64,000 nt of DNA from Rhynchonema sp. JSB1_4 (Eukaryota; Nematoda; Chromadorea; Monhysterida; Xyalidae), in the NCBI GenBank assembly GCA_030248065.1, contig JASAMV010005516.1, positions 26,001 through 90,000 on the forward strand, given 5' to 3'. Made by a program: the position numbers and the translations under genes. Below, piece after piece: positions 57,545 to 64,000 of this stretch. Position 1 is the stretch's first letter. Every line of letters starts with the position of its first letter. The notes under the pieces are model-generated. The model was not told the DNA's origin. It did no database searches and was given only the letters and a program-made list of their open reading frames with translations.

Positions 57545-58760
57545 ATTGCGTTACAACTTTATTGAACATATCTTTGATGTTGCCGGGATGGCAGTGCCGT
57601 AATGCAATCATGTTGTTGTGTGTCTTTGAGAGACGAACAGCACCAAATCACAATACACAGAATATATTGCCGAATTTTCGACACTCAATAGTGTCCTCGT
57701 CAGGGCTAAAATCAACAAAAAGAGAGATAGGAACCGGTTGTCACAAGAATATCATTTCAGAAAACGCAAACAAGGAGCAAAACAGTCAGATAAACAAGTG
57801 GCATTTTGATACAGATATTGGCTATTGTTGGGTTTCAGTGCTCTGTTGATGTATGGATTGCGAGCGAGAATAAAGGCCGACTCCATAACACGCAATTGTT
57901 TTTCTGTGTTACAGTGGTCCAGCACCTTTACGTGTTGCACTGTACATTGATGTGTGCGCATATGAATGGTCATGCCTGAGGCATTGTTGTTTTGCTTGGT
58001 GGTGCCACTGATGTGTTCTTGCACGCGCTGTTTTAGGGTTCGTGTGGTGGAGCCGATGTATGTGTAGCCTTGTGGACATGAACACGTTAATTCATACACG
58101 CAATTGCGTTGGTCTGTGACTTGGGTGTTGGTGTTACGTTTGTAATAGAGGAGCCCCACAGCGTTTGTTGCTTGCTGAACACCAGTTGAGTGTCGTGGTG
58201 TGTGCGCATGTACCTTTTGAGTTGATGTGAGATGTTCCCGTCAAATGGTATTGACATTCGGTTTGTGCATTTGATGGCCTGATTGCCAGGGCGAGTTAAT
58301 TGTTGTGTGATGAACTGGTGACCGTAGCCGTTGCGTTTGAGTTGCGAAATGATGTAGTCATGTTCAGCGCGTAATGTTTCAGGATCGATGCAGTAGCGAT
58401 CTGCGCGTTTCCTGAGGCAGCTGATAAGAGCACGTTTGGTGCTCATGTCCACAAACGACGAAGCTGGCAACGTTCGGCCGGAATTGTTTGCTTTGCGGAA
58501 GACTGATGTTTCAATGTGGGTGTTGCATTGCGTAATGTTTATGTCAAGAAAGCTGAGCTGACCGTTGACAGTGTGTTCAGTTGTGAACTGAATGGTCTGG
58601 AAAATGTTGTTGGCTTTGTCAACGAACGGTTGTATATCCTCAACACATTTGAAAATAACAATCGTATCATCGACGAAACGACCGTAGAGGATGGGTTGAG
58701 AGATGTTAGGGTCAGAGAGAAGCGTTTCTTCGAGGGCGAACATGTAGAGGTGTCCGCCTG
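57545..58760 (-). pseudogene. Penelope-like element, RT plus GIY-YIG endonuclease, truncated and frameshifted
   Basis: The minus strand reads FALEETLLSDPN, the RT catalytic motif YGRFVDDTIVIF, GQLSFLDINIT and RRADRY-like RKRADRYCIDPE, then shifts frame near 58155 and goes on with TDQRNCVYELTCSC and GYTYIGSTTRTLKQRVQEH, the GIY-YIG nuclease motif of endonuclease-type Penelope elements. The 5' part of the RT is missing; the junction lies near 58757 where another repeat (CCGCCTGGGTAGCTACACCA) begins. The frameshift and truncation make it non-functional. The low-coordinate end (57545-57750) is its 3' region. Confidence 0.88.
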
Positions 58761-58861
58761 GGTAGCTACACCACTGGTTGAAAATAGGTACATTGTTTTC
58801 CATGAAAAGGTCCCGGCAACATCAAAGATATGAAAAGGTCGTCAGATAGACAATACTGATC

Positions 58862-59195
58862 ACATACTTGCCGAATCCGTCAGAAATTTTAGTATTTTTG
58901 ACAAAAAAATCCTACTTTTTCAGTAAAATAAGTCACTTAGAAGCTTCGGGCCGGGGTGCCCGGCCTCTTTTGCGACCTCTGCACAATACCCAATACCACC
59001 CAATACCCAATACCTGGTATTGGGTGTGGTATTGGGTACCCAACCCAATACCTGGTATTGGGTATTGGGTGGCGCGCTTGGTATTGGGTATTGGGTGGGT
59101 GCGATTCCATTTAGGCAGTGGCAATACCAAAATGACCCATAATTTGTCTAATTATTTCTATTTTTTCCTCAAATTGATGGTTTATGATCAGAAAT
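58862..59195. repeat. Dispersed duplicate B
   Basis: Counterpart of 56199-56560, again beginning TTGCCGAATCCGTCAG and ending GATCAGAAAT. Confidence 0.65.
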
Positions 59196-59389
59196 CCTTT
59201 CGAGTGTCTATACCTGACAACAACTGAACTTGTTTCTCAAATGATAGAAAAGCACTTTCATCATCATTTTAAACGACCAAAAAGTCAAAAATTTTCCCGG
59301 TAATCTTCAACGTTGGTATTGGGTCAGGTATTGGGTACTGACTGGGTATTGGGTGCCACGCCTGGTATTGGGTATTGGGTGGGTCTGGG

Positions 59390-59809
59390 CAGTGGTGTCG
59401 TTAAGGGGGGTTGGGGGGGGGGTTACCCCCCTTGGTATGGGGTATGGGAAATCGGCCGGGGGTATGGGGTATGGGAAAATTTTCACTTTTGGAACAAGCA
59501 CCCCTAACAAATGACTTTTTGACCCCGAGAAGTACCAAAATTGACCTTTTTTCGACCAAAAATGTCAAAAATCGCTTGCTGCCGCAAGAAAACTCTGTTT
59601 TAAGCACTTTTTAGACCAATTTTTGGCACTTTTAGAAAATTATTGGGGTCATTTTTTCAAAACCCCACCCTCGGGTATGGGAAATTTTTGAGTTTTTGGA
59701 GAAACCCCCCCTGGTATGGGAAATTTTTGATTTTTGGGGGTATGTATGGGAAATTTCCCGAAAATTGGGCTGGGTATGGGAAAATTTTGATTTCTCAACG
59801 ACACCACTG
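59390..59809. mobile_element. hAT-like element with GGTATGGGAAAT words
   Basis: 420 bp. Termini CAGTGGTGTCGTTAAG and CTCAACGACACCACTG; exact 8-bp duplication GGTCTGGG (59382-59389, 59810-59817). GGTATGGG(GTATGGG)AAAT occurs twice on the left and four times on the right. Confidence 0.85.
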
Positions 59810-60017
59810 GGTCTGGGTCTGCTCAGTTGGTATTGGGCATTGAGTATTGGGTATGTGTGGGCCTAAAAATCGGTATTGTGCCCATGCCTACGGAAATCCA
59901 CCCGACCGAGCATGCGTCCACGAAAGATACAGCCGTTTTTCGCCGTGGCTGTGTGTTTTATTTGATTCAGGCTGGTGGCTAGGCCTAAGCCCAACCGCAA
60001 GCCTAAGCCTAAGCCTA

Positions 60018-60178
60018 CCGTAAAAACCTAAATAGAAGGGGGGCTCTATTAAGTCACTGACCCCATTTTGGGGGGCTCTATTCCGAGGAGCCTCTATTAA
60101 TTCACTGACCTCTTTTTGGGGGCTGTATTACGGAGGGGCTCTATTCCGGGGGGGGGGGCTGTATTTAGGTTTTTACGG
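60018..60178. mobile_element. Mariner-like miniature element, short form
   Basis: 161 bp, CCGTAAAAACCTAAATAGAA and complement, TA on both sides, inserted in an AAGCCT repeat. Confidence 0.75.
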
Positions 60179-60346
60179 TAAGCCTGAAATAGAAGCCTAA
60201 GTTTAAGTATGGGACTATGCTTAAGCACACACAAATATGGGTGGGCACAATACCCAATATGCATTTGCAGCAGTAAACATGAGTCATTCATTCAGACTTG
60301 TTGCGCCAGCGGCACGGCGCGGTAGAGGGACGTAATAAATTAAAAT

Positions 60347-63300
60347 ATGGCTGAATCATACGCGACGGATCTGTTACGGATCGCAATGGCGCAAATCTGC
60401 CACAATCACGGATTCAATTCGGCAACAAACATTTCCCTCGATGTTCTTCTGGATGTCTTTCGGCGTTATTTGCGCACCATGTGCGAAGATCTGCACGATG
60501 CCACGGAGCACAGTTAGTTCTTTTTCGGGCCGGCCAAATCGCTTTTGTTGGGCCGGTGCTCTTATATTTCCGCTTGGATAAAACCGTTTTTTCACGAAAT
60601 AAAGCGTTTCTTTCCGTGGCCCGAGTACTTTTCCATACATTATTCAAAGGCGTCTTTTATCGATTTATAAATATTTTTTATTTTTCCAATAATTGTAATG
60701 CAAAACCGATGAGTTTTTTCGCATCGGATGAATTTTGGGCTCGTAGTTCGGATAGAAATTGTGGGGCTCTATAGACTCGGGGCCACCCCCCAGAAACTAC
60801 CGTAATCCATGTGCTACCTTACCCAAACTTTTGTCACGTGATATACAGACCCATATGAACTTGTAATATTCGTTTTGGTCGTGTCTGTCAACGGAATCGG
60901 TCACGGCCGATCACCATCGGTGGTTTCGAGGTCAAATTTCAAAGTTGTCCGAATGTTATATGTAGCAACTCTATCATGTTCAAAATTTTTCGCTGCTATA
61001 TTCCAAAAAATGTTAAGCTTATTTCATTCCGACGTCGCATGAAAGAGTAACAGTCTATTTTTAATCTCAGTTGCAGGCTCGCTGGATTTTAGCCAACAGT
61101 GCAGCCAATCAGCGCGCATAGGGGCAGGTGACCTTGAGGCAGCATGTGCACTGGGTGTTGCATGTTGGTTACCAATAACCTTTTCTTCCGTGATCAGATT
61201 GAAATAAGCTTAACATTTTTGGAATCAGCGAAAAATTCTGAACATGATAGAGGTGCTACATATAACATTCGGACAACTGAAATTTGACCTCGATACCACC
61301 GGTGGCGATCGGCCGTGACCGATTCCGTTGACCGACACGACCAAAACGAATATTACAAGTTCATATGGGTCTGTATATCACGTGACAAAAGTTTGGGTTC
61401 GGTAGCACATGGATTACGGTAGTTTCTGGGGGGTGGCCCCGAGTCTATAGAGCCCCGAAATTGTTGTTGTAACCCTGCTTTTGTGTCAAGTGCACATGTT
61501 TTTCTAGCCCAAGCATCATATTTCTTCGACCGGACTAGACTACCTTAAGCACTGGAAAAGTATTTGAAAAGGCGGTTCTTTCTGAAAAAAAGTTTATCAA
61601 CAAAAAATAAAGAATTACCGTCGAATTCGAATTGAATAAATTTGAATTACCTTGAAGTGAATTATCCAGCGCGCCCTTGTTTCAGTAACGAACAGACGTG
61701 CTGTGTGTTAGCTCTGTGCTCACACACGCACGTAGCGGCTGCGGCACACCAGGTTGCTTGGCGGTCTTGGGCGACTTCAGGCATACTGTCGTTTTAGGTA
61801 CCTAGGCTTAAACTGAGGCTTATAATGGATGCCAAATTCGATTTCAGTGACCCTGAAAACCCTAGGAGGTGTTTTTATGGCATATCCAGATGTTTTGCCA
61901 ATTTTTCTGCCATGTCCCGTTACTTCAGGAAGGAGTGTCCTTTACGGTATGGTGCTCTGGCTGACTTGCTCGCTCGCTCGCTCGCATTCTCCTCAGACCT
62001 CAATTGTATGTTTTCTATTCAGATCAACGTACACGCCCAATCCTGGACGATTTGGGGATGGTGTTCCAAGAACGACATGTTTCCGTGCGAGAAATATCGG
62101 ATTACGTGCGCCAAGTCGAGCCGGTGCACTTTCCGCATGAGGTAAGTGGTCCTGTCCTATTTTTCTTCATCCAACGCTCAGTCTTGTTTGGCTCGATTGG
62201 GCCAAAATCAAAATCTGCTTCTCTTGGTAATAAAGATGGCGTCCGCCGAACCGATATCTGCTAGAAATCAATTCGCCCATTTATTCATTTTGTATTTCCT
62301 ATGTAAGTCATTTTCAGGTTCCGTCATTCCCTGTTCGCTCCGAACGCCCGGTGATTTCGCGCACCAAACCATCGCAGAATGAACTGCACAATCGCAACGA
62401 TTCAATTCCCACTCATCTACCGGCCATGCGTCCCTCGTCCGTGCGAGAACGTGCGTGCAAATTGAATTCACTTGTTGTTTTTTGTGTTTATTTTCACTTG
62501 TTTTGTTTACAACTGCCAATGGCAAGTGAATTATCCATCTAGATTGTAATTCTGGAGTTCTTGTGATTTGACAAGTGAAAGTGAGGTACTTGTAGAACTA
62601 TGGCAAGCAAAGTGGGCATACGAACCTCAACCTGCCGTTATCGGCAAGGGCTCGCATTTGAAAAAAAACTAATAGTCCGTCTGCACCTTTCAGCGGAAGA
62701 CGAGTCCATTGATATGGAGAAGACGAGCGCCACAAATGATCAGCCGTCAAATGCAACCAAACCTACGCCCGTCAGGCAGGACAGCAGACGAACTACTGAT
62801 CGACGACGCAGGTATTGTTGTTCTTCAGGCTTTACGTGCAACAGTTATTGGCCTTTTCTTTGTCGGTTCGGAACTGATCTGCTTTGTTCGTGTGGCCTTT
62901 GGAGACTCAAGCTGTGATGCGAGTGTGAGACATTGCCATGTTTGACTGTTTCACCAATTTCAGGCCGAAAGCGGCAGGAGAGGATCTGGACGACGTGCCA
63001 GACTACAGCGATTTCGACGCGTTCTCATTGGGCCTGGTGAAAATCGTCGAAGCCCCTCCGCCACCCCCTCCCGTCAAACAACGAGTGGTGGAGGAGTCAC
63101 AATCACGATTGACACTCAAAATGTCGCGACCGGCACTTGGCGAACGGACGAGTTTGGAGGAGGGCGAGATTGGAGATGACTCGATCACCACTCCGATGGA
63201 CACGACTGAGGCCCCTGATGTTGCAAGAACGACACCGAGTAGTAGTCAAATTTCAGCCAATATTGATGAATGTATATCGAATGTGCTCGATCACAGTGTT

Positions 63301-64000
63301 GGGGATGAGTATAAAGGTGACTTCTTATTCCTTTTGTAGACTGATGGCAAGCTTGTTGATCTGATTTGGATGGTCGCTGTGAACTTATTTGGGTCATACT
63401 TTCGCAGTTAAAGAACAGTTCTGTTTCCGACAAGCACAGATGTTGCATCAAGGCGGTTTCGAAAGTAAATGCGACATATCCTAAATTCGAAAGTTTGTTT
63501 GACTAAGACGAAGTTTGTCGCCCATAAAATAGGAACTTAGGCGCAACATCAGATCCTAACATGTAGTAATTTGCAGCTTCCACTCCGAGTATTTCAATAT
63601 CGCGCTCCTCCGCCGATCGGTTGACCGCTGGTGCATCCCAAAAACAGCAGCAACCTAGCGATGACCAAGCCGCAGCCAGAGGTCAATTGTTGCGAACCAC
63701 TTTGTCCACAACATTGAAGAAAACATCGTTCACCAAAGAGAAACTCAAAGAACGAATCCGGGCCGCGCAGCAGAAGAAGAAGGAACAGAAGCGGATGGAG
63801 GAGTCGATCGTGAAATCGTACAAACCCGTGCAGCCGGCCAAATCAAGGTTCGTAAAATATTAGGAATGGATTGTTGAGAGATTTCAAATACTGTCCTGTT
63901 TATGGTGGCTTTTCACCACCAGTGTTAGATCAACACTGAAAATTTAAAAATTTATGCTGTCGCCCCCTGTCCGCACTCCATTCAAGCCCGACTTCAACAA
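60347..64000 (+). CDS. TAF3: TFIID subunit TAF3, 5' part (six exons; continues beyond the window)
   Basis: Histone-fold TFIID subunit that pairs with TAF10 and, through a C-terminal PHD finger (not in this window), reads H3K4me3. Exons 60347-60512, 62023-62141, 62318-62450, 62694-62811, 62964-63316, 63577-63847, all in phase. Exon 1 gives MAESYATDLLRIAMAQICHN and ISLDVLLDVFRRYLR, helices 1-2 of the histone fold; exon 2 continues RPILDDLGMVFQERHVSVRE and VEPVHFPHE; exon 3 VPSFPVRSERPVISR. The LDDLG, VEP.HFPHE and PSFPV strings are diagnostic of TAF3 against TAF8. Later exons are acidic (EDLDDVPDYSDFDAF), Pro-rich and then Lys/Arg/Gln-rich (KEKLKERIRAAQQKKKEQKR), as in the family. Intron 1 (1.5 kb) carries the foldback element 60763-61456. 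The exon 3 donor is the least certain border. Confidence 0.93.
60763..61456. mobile_element. Foldback element, about 263-bp inverted arms, 8-bp duplication GAAATTGT
   Basis: 694 bp in TAF3 intron 1. The left arm (60763 to about 61025) starts GGGGCTCTATAGACTCGGGG; the right arm (about 61194-61456) is its complement with a few per cent of changes over the full length, around a roughly 168-bp spacer. Exact duplication GAAATTGT (60755-60762, 61457-61464). No coding capacity. Confidence 0.92.

Larger units (their letters stand above)
44323..60346. other. 16-kb gene-free block of nested transposable elements
   Basis: Lies between the divergent cysteine string protein and TAF3 starts. Apart from the elements listed separately it contains a half element beginning CAGTGTAGTTCCTGG at 44445, GGCCCG arrays (44880-45030), GGTATTGG arrays (48213-48820, 56320-56470, 58980-59105, 59310-59380), long C and G runs, and 50660-54700, mostly unique-looking sequence without a recognisable exon. 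No host gene found on either strand. Confidence 0.7.

Noticed and set aside
57752..58803. Host gene of unknown function
   Set aside because: RT and GIY-YIG motifs and the frameshift identify a Penelope-like element.

Overview
Eukaryotic (animal) genomic DNA. All protein genes are split by many short introns, GT-AG in every junction I could place. The orthologues are metazoan: adenosine kinase, a KAT6/MOZ-type MYST acetyltransferase, mitochondrial-type 2,4-dienoyl-CoA reductase, a GMC flavoprotein, threonine synthase-like 2, cysteine string protein and TAF3. Penelope-like and LINE fragments and many tiny non-autonomous DNA transposons point to an invertebrate; the frequent T at intron position +3 would suit a flatworm or relative, but the phylum is not settled by what is visible.

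Layout. 1-331 (+): possible 3' end of an unresolved gene. 837-3823 (-): ADK, complete, 11 exons, 342 aa. 5199-22563 (-): KAT6-like gene, 35 phase-consistent exons with the full MYST domain; its 5' end was not found. 25729-27404 (+): DECR1-like, 8 exons, 307 aa. 27948-33338 (-): GMC oxidoreductase, 11 exons, 619 aa, lacking the usual catalytic histidine motif. 35339-39775 (+): THNSL2, 8 exons, 472 aa. 41938-44322 (-): DNAJC5/cysteine string protein, 5 exons, 336 aa. 44323-60346: 16 kb without a host gene, filled with nested transposons. 60347-64000 (+): TAF3, first six exons, running off the window. The genes are unrelated housekeeping functions on alternating strands; there is no operon. KAT6 and TAF3 are both chromatin/transcription factors but nothing shows a functional link.

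The most unusual content is the swarm of miniature transposons. Many have 8-bp target duplications I could read exactly (hAT-like). Five of them (43607-43994, 45374-45748, 46241-46647, 47350-48212, 56923-57317) share termini and core, and each carries a short motif at five fixed subterminal slots (two on one side, three on the other). The motif differs between subfamilies but is the same in all slots of one element, as if rewritten in concert. Other families in the window follow the same plan with other 'words'. This co-ordinated motif replacement is my main candidate for an undescribed system. Nesting with intact duplications also lets the insertion order be read.

Exon borders were deduced by hand from homology, splice signals and phase; single borders may be off by a base. 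Family assignments rest on remembered motifs, not on searches.
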